Source: Ectocarpus siliculosus (lineage: Eukaryota; Sar; Phaeophyceae; Ectocarpales; Ectocarpaceae). Taken from it: DNA of 64,000 nucleotides. The stretch lies in contig FN649738.1 in NCBI GenBank assembly GCA_000310025.1, positions 492,149-556,148 on the forward strand, written 5' to 3'. This document shows, piece by piece, positions 38,265 through 50,408 of the stretch. The notes beneath the pieces were generated by a model. That model was given only the letters and a program-made list of their open reading frames with translations. It did no database searches and was not told the origin of the DNA. How positions within the stretch are numbered: position 1 is the first letter of the stretch; each line of letters starts with the position of its first letter. Position numbers and translations under genes: made by a program.

Positions 38265-39290
38265 CTGCGGGGGGTTCAGCGGAGACACAAAAATGCAAAT
38301 TCCACGCGGGGGCGGATCGCAACATCTCAGTGTAAGTGGCACGGGGCAGCAACGACATCGGTTGTTTCACAAACAGCAGTGTTTTGTGTCTCTGAGAGGA
38401 ACCTGGCGACAGCACGAAGGCAACAATTGCGCGGATTCACTTCAGCGTTCTCCGTACTTACTCCACCGCAGCAGTACATATGTACAGTAGTGCAGCGTAC
38501 TTCTCCTTGTGGCAATGCAACAGCCTCTTGATGGTCATGCCAGCCCGTCCTTCCGTTCGGACTTTATGCGTGGCAGGTACGGCAATTCGTCCACTGCCGT
38601 CAAGAAGATAACTCGGTCCGGTACACCATACCCTCACGAAGCTGCGTAGTCGACTGTGGGTTGGTACCATCGCTGCGGCTGTTCCTTGGTTCGCAAAAGT
38701 AGAGGTTTGTCTGGCCTTCGTATGCCGCAGACATGTGTCAAGCCTTGACAAGCAACATGGAATACTTACATGCGAAGGGGGTATGCGTACACGCAACTGC
38801 CCCTACACGATGTGTCCTCCCTGCTGTGGCCTTCCCGGTGGCGGCGAAAAGAGCCCAATCGCGTTTTCTGCCGGAGACACATTTCATTCCACGGGGACCC
38901 CGAGATGCGGCGTGTTTGTTTATTTTGCAGAGCCCAATTGACATCACCGTCACATGCGGGACGTGCCACGCAAAATCTCGCGCCGAAACGAGACACACCA
39001 AAGTTTTGGCCGCAGGAGGTGTATTCTGGAAAACGTTGAGACTCAGCATCTTCACCTGTACGCGTTCTGCGTGGAAACGACACAGGGAAACAAGACATAT
39101 GTATTGTACGTAGTGACCTCTTCAGTTTCACACGAAGAAACGCAGTATCCGTTCACTTCTTGCAACCATCCGCAAGTTAACCATGGCGATGCTTCGGAGC
39201 GAGGCTCCAGAGGTGCAGTAGCGCACTTCTCCTGGCCGTTATGCTCTCTGTTCCAACTCCTCGCTTCTTTTGGTGTAGCATGGACAGGTA

Positions 39291-39446
39291 GAACACTATG
39301 TATGGTTCGCTGGGCCTATTCCGAGTCTTCACTCGAAGTCTGGCAAGAATCATCAAACACACCTGGAGGAACACTATGTATGGTTCGCTGGGTCTATTCC
39401 GAGTCTTCACTCGAAGTCTGGCAAGAATCATCAAACACACCTGGAG
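39291..39446. repeat. 78-bp tandem duplication
   Basis: Two copies of a 78-bp unit differ by one base (ggcctattcc versus ggtctattcc). The period is a multiple of three, so plus and minus frames both repeat 26 residues. The near identity implies a recent duplication. Confidence 0.9.
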
Positions 39447-39785
39447 GAACGAGTAAGACACCCTTTTACATACGCAATGCACGAACCACGTATCCCCGCA
39501 ACCCAGCTGTGCTCAGCAAATGCAATGTGCGAGGAGACCAATCACATCTTGTTCCGCAATGCAAGAAAGAAGCGATACATGCCTGATAGGGATTGCGGAC
39601 GTCATTTTCCCGGCCCACAAGAAGGACCCATTGGTTCAGCCAGAGAAGGCATGGTAAATGTGTATCCGGCGCTCTCAAGTGCTATATTCGTTCCAGCCTG
39701 CCGTCTCCCCCTGCCGAAAAAGCATTGGAAATAGCTGTCGGGACCCATCAAATTGCCGTCTGAAGCTGGAGGTCCGGCAACGTGT

Positions 39786-39827
39786 GTAGTGCGAGAAGTG
39801 TAGCGAGAAGTGTAGCGAGAAGTGTAG
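39786..39827 (+). repeat. 12-bp tandem repeat (GAGAAGTGTAGC)n
   Basis: Three to four copies of a 12-bp unit in the intergenic region. No function visible. Confidence 0.8.
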
Positions 39828-41809
39828 CGTATGGTTGGTTCGTGACCGAGAACCCGTGTGTCGAAACTGAATCCTAGCATACTCTAGATATCGGCTTGTG
39901 CTGTCGTCGAGTGATTTCGTCACTCTGAATTGTTCACCCAAAGAGGTGGCCACACAAAGAAAGCAACGTACAATCTACGCTCCGAAGCCCCTAGGCCGCA
40001 CGTTGTGAACGAAAGCGGGAAGGACAGCCTGTCCACATGTGTCAACCCATTGCCGTCCAGGTGACCAGAAGCACATCCTGCTGAGGAAAGCTCAAGACAT
40101 GTTGCTATTCATATATTTCAGAGACCCAACGAGCCACCATTGTGGACGCGCAGCAGCTACAGACGAAATGGAACCCCCCTTGCCACATCTAAGCACAAGA
40201 TGCCGAACACCCTTCGCAGGATGCAGCGTACTCTTCATGCGACTCGCCGAATACCTCACGGTGCTTCGCGCTTGGTGATGTGAGCGCCTGGTCCGGTGAG
40301 AACCTGGCGTGGTCCGTCCCGGCTTTGTAGGGATGCGCGGTCAATGGTCTAACGACTACGGCATGCACGACTACCCCCCCACCACATCTCCGGCCACTGC
40401 TCCGGAACTTCCTGTCCATCCATCCTAAGATTCGAGCAATGGCGCGACAACAAAAACATCCTAAGCCGCTCAGCACGAAGAGGGAGTGCTCACCAACTGT
40501 ACACTTAACAAAAATACAGCAGGACCCAAAGAATCGAGAATATGTGGCGGACAACCACGCGTGAAAAACAGAGTGTCTGGCAAAATTTCAAGCGAGGACG
40601 AAACTAGATTGGCATGTCGTCCGAGTCAGCAGCACACCAGATTCAAAGGACCCCAAATTTCAAAAGCGTCGGCGGCTTTCATTCGCAATCTGAGAGGGCA
40701 AAATGTGTGCGCACGACGCGCCCCATGGGAGCTCATCACACGTGAAGGGCACGGCTAACGCTTGCGACCAAAGTAAACACACGCCGTTTACGATATTGCT
40801 AAAAAATTACTCCACGCTATCGCGAGATTTCCAACCAAGACGAGAAATCTGAACGGCCTATTTGAAGAAAGCTATCGGCCCATGGAGCAAACACCGATAC
40901 AAAATTGACAACCATTAGATAATCGTGAATGACTACGCGGAAAATAACTAATATCTTAAGGAAAGCCCGCCACTATTTCAAATGATCGAAGGGACGCTAG
41001 TCTCAAACACTATTCGATTCGATTCTACGCCTGACTCACGTCCAATGAACCAGCACTTTCTAGCGGAGATGTGATTTCGAAAATGACGCCAGTAGCGTCG
41101 CCAAGCGGTATATCATACCGGACACACACCCTGCCTTTTCACACAACAAATCGTCTGAACCCTAACCTAGGCACTACACTAGAACGACTAGCGATGAAGC
41201 ACGCACGTGCCACGAAAGAGGCGTAGCTGACAAAACCGGGTCCTATAATATAGCGCACTCCTGGAAGACTAACCTCTCTACCTGATGTCTTTTCACAAGG
41301 TCAGCGGGAATTTTTGCACGATCGAAGCTAGTTAATGACTTACACAGAGGCAAATCGAAAATATGGAAAAACAACAACAAAGAACCCAACACCGATCTGT
41401 GACATGCCAGAAGAAAATCACTACACCAAACAGAACACACGACACTATGCATTTTTTTAGAAAATTAGTGAGAAGGCCATGCCCGGTTCGACACAAATCG
41501 TTTGCCAAAACAGACGAGTAAATCATGAAGCCAAAATTTGCGCGATCTGAAAGAAACGCGAACGCTGTCGAAAGCGCGGCGTCGATCCTGTTCCAATGCC
41601 CAAAACGCGACGCGACGGGCGTTGCAGAGCGATATCTAAAAACAAAGTTCGAGAAAACAATCCGGTAACTTCCTCACGGTATCTCATCCCCTGCTCTAAC
41701 CAAGACCCCCCCTCTGGACTGTTAGTCGAACTGTCAACTGATACCCTAGTGACGCTCCTTGAAATACATACCGATCGAATAATCTTGGAGCACTAGCCGC
41801 GCGACCACT

Positions 41810-44800
41810 CTACCCCACCAATGAAGCTCCTTCGTAGAGCATCGAATCCGTAAACTTGAAGTTCGGTTTAGTCCAGGCCTGTCGGACAGCGCGAGGAAGG
41901 AAAGCAAGATGCAACCAATGAGGGCAAGACCAGGGGCATGACATTGGCAAACTTGGTCTCGAACCTCAACCTGACATGTCTGCGTCATTGCAGCACAAGC
42001 AACGATTGGTCCACCTTCATGATCGCCACACCCACACACCAACATGATGCATGGTACACGAAAAGCGCTCACCTGCCGGGCCGTCTCCCTCATCGCCAGG
42101 TAGGTCTTGATGTTCGCCTGCAGGAAGGGGTACAGGTGGTAGGTGAGGCCGTGCTTCTCGGCCAAAGCGGCGACGCGCGACTGGACCGTTCTCAGGTTAT
42201 ACCTCGGCAGCTTCGGGAAGAGGTGGTGCAGCGTCTGCACACAAACAGCAACATTTTTTTCGCGGCGAGCACAAACGTGAAAGGGCAAGAGAACCGACGT
42301 GGTCGGGAACAATGGTGATCCGTAAGAAAAACGATGTGCAGAGGAAACGCTGTAAAGCATACGAGAATTCAATTCGTGGGTTGTCAAGGGGGATTAACAA
42401 ATACACAGCAGCCGTGTGGAGCGGGAGCCGATACTAAAGTGGCCCTTGCTTTTGCAAATAATCACGTAACTTCGCCCGCAGTTTGTCTCCACCCAACCAT
42501 GGTGTTTTTGATGGCCCACAACTTGTGAGAGCATTGGCTGTACCGAACAAGTGTTAAAGTGGTCTGTCTCAAGGTGATCCCTCGACGGGGGGGATTGGAA
42601 GCAAGTCGATGTCCTTGTGGAAGCATAACTATTAAAACCGTCTTGTATCACAGGCGTGGCGACGATAGACACCACTCGCGGAGAAAAAAGGGTAGCTCGA
42701 GGTCGGCAGTACGACAGAGGAAACTCCTAGCACAGTGCACCGTTCGACCCGGCAATGAGGAGCACCCACACTGACCAACCGAATCCCCAAACGGCTCCCA
42801 TGGTTTCCTTGTCCGCGCCGGGGCATAGATCGCGACGTCGACACGCTGAAACAACCACAAACGCCGATGTGGCCCATCCCACTAGCGCACGAAACTATTT
42901 GAATGCAGCCAAAGAGAAATTGTCGACAGCAGTACCAGCGTACTTGACGGTACCAGATTATCCCCTCCCTCGCCGAAGAAAGGCCGTGAAATTATGGGAA
43001 ATCGCGTTGTGGCAAACTTGGGCCGAGCCGTGTGTACATGACACAGCCATCGAAAAAAAAACAGCAAAGAAAACAGAAGGGCACCTGGAACTGGAGCCCT
43101 CCGTGGAACCAGTCCATCCACCGGTAGCAGTCCACGTCCAACGTCGTGTTGAGCTGCGTCACCACCCACCCTTCCTCGTCGTTGCTTCGAATACATGGCA
43201 ACCAAAAGAAGCGGGGTTTCGCCGCAAGTACGGCGGTACGGTGATCAGGTTGCGTGACGTTGTTGTTGTCGCGCACGTGAGGGCATCAAGTGCTTCTCAG
43301 GCTTTCCATTGCCGTTTCCATCACTTCCAGCCATGCGGTTGGTACGTTCGCGCTCACTGATATGGGGATCCCCAAGCAGTCACACTGGTAGCTCTCAACT
43401 GACGAGAGAATCTACCGCATCCTATACTGATGGGAACAGCAAAATGTCGGGGCGTCGTCGCCAGCATGATCCGTCGTCGTCGCCAGAATATGAAACGCTA
43501 TCCGCCTATTGCTGGTGGCATTGTATATTCCGTTGCGAGCAGTGGGACTTTAAACTTTGCTGAGGTACTTGAGCAACACTTGGACGCACTTGAGATCCGC
43601 GGATCGCGTTAACACAACTATCCATCAATGATGTCTAGTTTTTGGCATAACTGCGGCGAGTTGACAAAAAAAAAAAAAAACGATTACACCGGTACAAGAC
43701 ACTGAGCGTCCAAGCAAGCACATGACCAACATGCGGTGGTACTTGCACGCGCCAAAGCGGGAAACAGCTCCTCACCGGTACTGCGGCTGCTCCGTGACGT
43801 CCATCGAGAAGTGGCTGAGCGTGATCTGGACGTGCAGGATACCCGACACCGCGTGGGATACCAAGAAGTAGGAAGCCCGTGGCCAAGCACCCTGGGAGAA
43901 CGCCAGGATGAAACGAACAATAAAAAGTAGCAGCAGGACACGCAGTGGTTCAGGTATCGGACGACATGTACGTGCCAAACTTCCACGTCGTCACGGCATG
44001 TACAAAGGCCATAGAGCTGACGAAGCGCGTTTGGCAAGACGAACGAGAGGCGTCCTAACGGAGTGGACCGTTCGAGAACAACGATTCAACTGCATCATGT
44101 GTTCGACAAAACCAAAGTGCGAGAAGAAAACGCCCAGCAAGGGGTCATTGCGGCTGTCCAAACCCATCTATTGGGCAAGGCCGGCCGGGATAACATAGGG
44201 TAAAATGTCATGAACCTTCGTGCTGTGGGTATCACTTTCACTGCGGAACAAGCCGCGAGTTTGCCGGAACGAGAGTATCAAGAGGTGGCGGAATGTACCG
44301 TAATTGTGCGTGTTATCGCACCCCCGTGTTAGTGTTTTTGTATAGCGTACTTCTCCACATCTAGGAGGGTGCGAACACCAACTGATATCTCCCCGGAAAG
44401 CCCTCCACGAGATGTTTCCAAAACCACCCTTTTCGGAGGTGATGCCTCCCTGGTTGTGGAGAAATATGCTGTAGAAAAGCGCTAACACGGGGGTGCGATA
44501 ACGCGCACAGTTACGGTATTCCTCAACCGCCCATCCTCCCCTCCACGAACTCGCAGAGAACTACAAAGCTCCGGTCTCAAACGCGTACCACTTGATGTAC
44601 CGGAACGTGTCGAAAAAAAAAAAGACCAACCGATGGCGAGGTCCGCAACACTTTCAATGCATCCCTCCCAGCAGCAGACGGCAGCTACCGTTGTCCCTGG
44701 CCTACCTGCAAGTGGCTGCAAAGGTAGGCGTTCCAGCAGAAGAAGATAACGTACGAGAGCAGCTCGTGCACCCTCTTCTTGGCCCTGGCCTTGGCGAGAA

Positions 44801-47800
44801 CGAACACAATGGACTGGACGTACAGGAAGGTTCGGCTCAAGCACCTATCGAGGTAGTTCGGGCGCGATGCGAACAGGAAAAAGGGTTCGATCGGCGGCTG
44901 AGGCCACACAAGAGGGCCAGAGGCAAACGAGGGATGCGGTGAATGGTGCAGACACCTACAAACAGCCCAGCAGCATTGCTCGCAATCCCGCCAAGCAAGA
45001 AAAACAGAGTTTGAGAGAGCTGTGAACAAACTTCACAACGGCAAGCGAGGAGCCGGGGAACGAGGTCGGAGACCGCGGAAGAGGCAAGGCAGGTAACTCT
45101 CTGGTCGGGGAAAAACACACTGCACTGCTGTGCCAAACCAAAAAACGCTAACATGAGGGAGCACAAAAAACCCACAAAACATGATCCGTGCCAAAGACAG
45201 CGCGCTACACTCAGAAAGGTGGAGACTACTATTCAATCTCACACGAGAGAAAATACGACGTGGTGGATCCCCCGCTAAACACGTTACACGGGACACAGGA
45301 AACGCGTGACATTCACCCACACAATACGCCAACCCACACGACGCAACAGATCATACGTTCTTAGTTCTGGCGAAGCACGAAAAGTTGACAAGGGGTCGCC
45401 CTGATACGTACACGAGACAAGGGCTCGGGCGCCCGAAATGGCTCATGACCTTCTCATCTCTGACGATACGGCACAGTGGGTACACCAATCAGAGGGCGGC
45501 AGCGTCCCGCATGCTGCTCACATGAGGGGGTAGAAAAGAAGGTGCTGCACGGACACAAGGCACCGACCAAGGAAGTCGTAGATCATGATCTTGTCGTGGT
45601 ACACCGAGTACAACGAGGCGAAGAACTTGGGCGAAATCGCCATGAACGGGAGATGCTGGATGTCCGGGTCTAGCGACGAGCAAGAGAAAAGGGTTCGTCA
45701 ATGGTTGGAAAGCGTGAGAGAGAGATCAGACACGACGACAAATTCTGTATTATTATTGTTGTATCTGGATAAAGTTCCTGCTAAGCATACGCCGCCATTA
45801 AAAATAGGACGGAAACACACACAAACACACACAGGCAGCTCTATTCGGACCATATCCGTAACTTCGCCACACCTGACAAGAGGAGTTGAACGATGCAAAT
45901 ATTCTCGATTCCCCTTAATCATGAGTGCGAGATACGCCGTAATGTGTCAGGCTCACACGAGAGCGAACCCGCCACGTACGGCGGTAGGACCAGGGTGTCC
46001 GGATCAGTTCGGGGCATACGCAAAAAGAAAGATAACACAGACCACTGCCGTACGGCATCCGACGGCACCACACTCTATGTTTCGCCGTCCCAGAAATACG
46101 GACACCCGCTCACCGCAGTGTACATCGTTGCACACGACGTGGTGGATGTTGTGCGAGTCAATCCACCATTGAGGCCCGATCCCGAGAAGGGGAAGGATAA
46201 GGCAGTACGCCGTGAAGTCGTCCGAGGCTGTGAGGCGGGAAAAACACAACAGACGGCGACAATGTAACCACCGTGTGGTGAGCGCCCGGATTCTCAAATG
46301 GTCTGAAGAGGGGAACATGTGGGTTTCCGTGTTCAGAATTGTTCAGCTTCGCGGAACGGGTGTTGACGGCACAGGAAAAAAAAATATCCGTGAAGGGGTG
46401 TGGGTTCTATCCTAGTGTCGTTCACTTTTCGAAAGTCGAACGGAAAAAAACAAGCTCAAGGAACCACATTTCTATGATCACCGGCCACGGTTTGACCGCC
46501 GATGCTTGTCCAAACCGCATGGCCTTTGCGACTCATTGCTATCCTCCGCCGTCATATGGGAAGACAAGACACGAGGTCATGTAGGCCAAAAACATGGCTG
46601 TACAGGTATCAGCCCACTGATACATAGGGGTGATGTCCCCCAAAAGAAAAAAATAGTAAACGGCGGCGAACCCTCACCCCGGTCAGCAGTGTGGCTGCGG
46701 TGCCCGGCATCGTGGCCTAAGAACGCCAGTTGCTGCCAATAGAAACCCACGAGACCAGCCCCACAGAGCTGTATTCCCGTGCAGTCGCGATACGTGATAA
46801 CGATGTAGGCGCCAAGCGCTAGGATCGGCAGCAGAACGATGTATCTCTTGATGAAAAACCATGGATCGATCTGTGAGTGGCACGTGTCGGGGATGAAGGC
46901 GGGGTGGGGTCAAGATGAAAGCCAGGGCTTGGGGGGCACGTGCAGCTCGTTCAAGGCCGTCACTTTATCGTAAAGTATGCAAAGCACACTCCGAACGAGT
47001 TTCAACACCTTTGGGTGTCCCTTCGAATTTCTGGTCTCTATTAGAGACAGCGCGCGTTCATTCTCCGCGCTTGCCCTCTCAAAGCCTTCTTCGCCAACCT
47101 TTCGGTTATTTCCGCGAGACTGTGGTTGAGACAACTCGACAACCCGACGCCATTTTTTTCGTTTCCTTGCCCCCTCTCCAAGTTTCGCACTTGCTTGCCT
47201 GTATTGCACGGTTCACCGACAACGATCGAGGTGCTCGTCCGCAGCGCCATAAGACAGTAGTGCGAACCAAGGGATCAATCAACCCAAACCCAAACCTGAA
47301 ACCACAACGCTAACGCGTAACCGCGCCACCATTGACAGTTTTTTCTGATGTATACCCGTCCCCCCCTTCTTCACCTCGAACAGCCCCTCGTCCTCAATCT
47401 CCTGCCCGAGGGCCCTGAAGTCCTGCACGAGCGGTGAAGGCGTATACCCCACCAGCGTGCCGATCCGGAAACCCTCGAGCTTCTGTCGGTGCCGCGGCTC
47501 ACGGTGAAACGCCTCGAACACATCCGTTACGTCTCTGCACGATCACCCAAACAGGGGGGGGGGGGGGGGGGTTTTTCCCCAACATGAATGCTCCTAATAC
47601 ACTCCCCTGTGCAAATACTGGAGGAAGGGGACGGGGGAATGCAATGGGAGCCAAAGGTTGCCAAAAAAAAAAATGGCTTCCAGGGTTAACCAAAAACCAA
47701 ACAGCCCGGGGGGGAATCAATTTCCTGCCCATTTTTTTGTGAAAAAAGGGAATTTTCCCCCACCCGGGCCCCCTCTTTTTTAAAAAATCAATAAAACACA

Positions 47801-50408
47801 AAGGAAGGGGTACTGAAATGGAGGTCAAATTGGCTGGACAAATTTGGGGGAAATAAAAACAACGGGCCCCCTCTGCCCACTGTCGGGGTTTTCTCTTCGG
47901 GGTTTTTTGACTCTGCCTGTCCCCCATTTTATCCCGACCCTACAAACAACCTACCGGCCCACCTTTTAGGGCAGCCCTACAAACAACCCCCCCCAAAAAG
48001 TGATGAGGGTGCAGTGCCCCGGTACATGGCATACGCAGCAGCAGTACAACAGACCATGGAGTCTGAAAAAGCCCTTTCGCTTGAATCTGAGGTTCGTCTG
48101 ACGGCATCACACAGCAGTGTCAGACCCAAGTTCCAAGAACAAGTCTGCCGCGTCAAACCACGGAAGCCCGTGTATGACCATACTTGTCGTTCTAGGCGCG
48201 GGATAAAGAAAACACGGTTGTTTTCCCTCGGCTTGAATCGCTGAGTCTGTGTACTGCATGTAAGGACGTACGACAGAGTCAGCCAAGTTCAGTGTGCAGG
48301 GGACTGAATCTCTGCAGTTGTTCACAGGCACATGCACGACCTCACGTATACAGAGTTGTCTTTTTTTTTTCTTAATGTGACACAACCCATACATCCCCAT
48401 CCACAACGTCTAATAGGTAGATAACAATGAATTCATAGCGTCAGCGGAAACGATCTGTGTTTCTACGGTTTTCCGAGCAGCACACAGCGATATCTTCCCT
48501 TTGGTGTTCGTTGGGCTCTTCGAGTCCAAACACACCAAGCTGTGTGAGCTTGGGAAACGTCACAACCAACTGGTAGCTGGCGGCCAGCTGCGGGCCGGTC
48601 TACTTTTTCTGTCATCTTGTGATGATATTTGTGCCCTCATTGAGCCCACTCCGGAGGTATCATAAAAAATTGCTCATGTGCAGCAGCCTGACGGGGACCG
48701 GCCTTCGCGAGACTAATAAGTTTGTGAGGAAACAGAACAGGGAGGGGGGACGGAGACCCTAAATTTATTCCCGAACCTAACCCTACCTAACTCCCCTGGT
48801 TGTATGCTGTATCCAACACGTGATGGCTACTGCCTGATGGAGCACCTGCGATTTTTTTCTCATGGTGCACCGTTGTCAAGGCCCCGTTGTCGCGCGGTTG
48901 ATCCTACGGACAAATAAATCGACTCCGCGAAAAAAATGTGATTTAACCGCTCCGCTCCGCGACATGAACATCCGGTCCGTGAGGCTTTTCCTATCGGAAA
49001 AACCGCTCCGCCCCGCCCCGCTCCGCCCCGCTCCGCTCCGCTCCATGAAAATTTCAAAATTCGAAAAGAGCAAAAAACGTTCGCGGAGCGATCCTACAAT
49101 ACCACTCGTGAAGAATCCTGAAAAATTCGTACGCCATGAAATTTCTTCGTAAGCTAGTACATGCAGTCCTTACATAGTGGTCCAGGAAGAAGTTTAAGGT
49201 GCGTACTTGTATGAATACCTTGGAAACACGTCGGCACAAGACTATGTAGTCTACACACCCATCCATTTGTATCGAAGGGTGATTGCGAGCTGGTCGGCAC
49301 GGGTACACATGTGTCCTGGTGTGTTTTAGCCGATTTTCCACGAGGGCTGCTGTGTAACACATTATTCGAGAGTTTAACACTACAACAAAGTAACATTCCA
49401 GGTAGATAGGAATATGCCGTGTGGAGCCTCCAAGCCTACAAGCATCCCGGCGAAGTTCCTGGACCTTGCTTGGGACTTTATCCATCGGCAAAAAAACACA
49501 CCGCCGCTCAAACAACACACCGAACATTCATATCTATCCAAGTCCATCCCAGGGATGACATGCAGCAAAAAATAATATAATAGTGCTACGTGTGACCCAA
49601 CGGCGTTTCTACTAGTCTCCGAGGAGCGTACAGCGACATCTTCCCCGTGGGTAACAGGCTCAACAACAGCAGTTTGGTGGCCGTCATGTTTTGCATGTTG
49701 CAACGCATGTGAAGATAGATAGATTCGCTGATGGTTGCAAAAGAAGCTTTTTCCCAAACGTTCGCCAAGTTCTACAACGGGCGCGCACCGCCGATTCAGG
49801 CAATTGGGTGAGTGTTGGGTCTGGATGTGGAAGCATGCGGCGGGCTACGGGAGGCTGCCAGCCTGCCAGCAGCCTTCGACGTACTGCCGATTCTCCCATT
49901 AAGCCACCAGCGCGAGAGGTACAACTGCCGTACGGATCGCATGAGATACTGCTGTAGATCTGCCGCCCAAACGACAACCACGCCGTCAAAGTTGTAACCG
50001 TGACAACTCTAACTCTCTCCGTTCCTCTCCTCTCTCCCCTCTCCCCTCTCCTCTGGATGGCACCCACCTGCCGGAGATGTCGACGATGTTGCGCTCTCCT
50101 CCCGGGTGGTGCGGAGCCCACTTGCCCACGTCGTAGACACCGTCCCCGATGACGACCCAAGCATCATTCGCTTTGCAGTGCTTGTGGACCGCGTCCATCG
50201 TGACCTCCGGGTACGTTTTCGCCTCCCGTCTCTTGGCAGCAGCCGCAGCTTCGTCGCTCAGGGCCCGCGCATCCCGCGCCTTATTCTTCGCTGCGTCTCT
50301 TCTCCAAGAAGAAAGGGTCACGGCCAGCAGAGACGCGAACACCACGCCAGCCACCGAAAGCAAGTATCCCGGCGGCTCCTGCACGTCCGCGAGGCAAGAC
50401 TCCATCAT
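41810..50408 (-). CDS. Cytochrome b5-fused front-end desaturase, delta-8 sphingolipid desaturase-like
   Basis: A membrane desaturase of the ER using cytochrome b5 electrons to insert a double bond between an existing position and the carboxyl/base end of an acyl or long-chain-base substrate. Exons: 50408-50068, 47534-47356, 46870-46678, 46227-46114, 45669-45522, 44844-44706, 43891-43776, 43184-43085, 42234-42073 and 41878-41810. The N-terminus has a membrane stretch, then cyt b5 with HHPGGE and VFEAFH haem ligands. His boxes: FLGHDAGH, HNIHH (WWIDSHNIHHVVCND) and QTLHH split by an intron (GGLQFQ|TLHHLFP). DPDIQHLPFMAIS and the C-terminal DSMLYEGASLVG resemble fungal/algal delta-8 sphingolipid desaturases; substrate is inferred. 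Exons 2 and 3 do not join in phase, so a small exon (length 2 mod 3) is missing between 47355 and 46871. The ATG at 50408 (MMESCL) is the first in frame before the membrane stretch. About 530 residues. Confidence 0.88.
44290..44523. mobile_element. MITE-like element with ~55-bp terminal inverted repeats
   Basis: The left end (GGAATGTACCGTAATTGTGC, continuing TTATCGCACCCCCGTGTTAG to CTTCTCCAC) is repeated inverted at the right end (GTGGAGAAATATGC to CGCGCACAGTTACGGTATTCC) with few mismatches. The total is about 234 bp with no coding capacity. It lies in the desaturase intron between 44706 and 43891. Target duplication is not clear. Confidence 0.75.
47554..47571 (+). repeat. Poly-G run (18 G) forming the polypyrimidine tract of a desaturase intron
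   Basis: G18 on the + strand, C18 in the transcript. It ends 20 nt upstream of the acceptor of desaturase exon 2 (GTGCAG|AGACG), where a polypyrimidine tract is expected. Confidence 0.85.
47572..47945. other. Probable low-quality sequence block
   Basis: Immediately beyond the G18 run the texture changes. Nearly every residue falls in 2- to 8-base homopolymers (TTTTTCCCC, AAAAAAAAAAA, CCCGGGGGGG, TTTTTTTAAAAAA) and no known structure is seen. This is how base-calling tails after a homopolymer look. It lies inside the 2.5-kb first intron of the desaturase. Confidence 0.65.
48463..48512 (+). repeat. Diverged ~50-bp duplicate, copy 1
   Basis: It reads GTTTCTACGGTTTTCCGAGC and continues ...ACAGCGATATCTTCCC. 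A related copy lies at 49593-49642. The plus frame through it is open for about 68 codons (VSTVFRAAHSDIFP). Both are in the first intron of the desaturase. Confidence 0.5.
48992..49044 (+). repeat. CCGCT/CCGCC pentanucleotide repeat
   Basis: About eight CCGCY units, echoed by a short CCGCTCCGC at 48949-48960. It lies in the first intron of the desaturase. Confidence 0.8.
49593..49642 (+). repeat. Diverged ~50-bp duplicate, copy 2
   Basis: It reads GTTTCTACTAGTCTCCGAGG and continues ...ACAGCGACATCTTCCC. The plus frame is VSTSLRGAYSDIFP, aligned with copy 1. Differences sit largely at third positions, which hints at old protein-coding origin. Confidence 0.5.

Larger units (their letters stand above)
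38265..41809. other. Intergenic region upstream of HFM1
   Basis: Three and a half kilobases between the HFM1 start and the desaturase stop. A minus-strand segment at 38460-38540 ends in a good donor (GGA|GTAAGTACG) and could be a 5' HFM1 exon, but its phase does not fit the ATG at 38264, so it may be UTR. Tandem repeats lie at 39291-39446 and about 39790-39827. From about 40750 to 41700 the DNA is AT-richer with no coding signal. Confidence 0.5.

Noticed and set aside
38460-38540. Minus-strand exon ending GGA|GTAAGTACG as the first coding exon of HFM1
   Set aside because: Its open frame ends in phase 2, which does not fit the acceptor at the ATG of 38264; it may be a 5' UTR exon.
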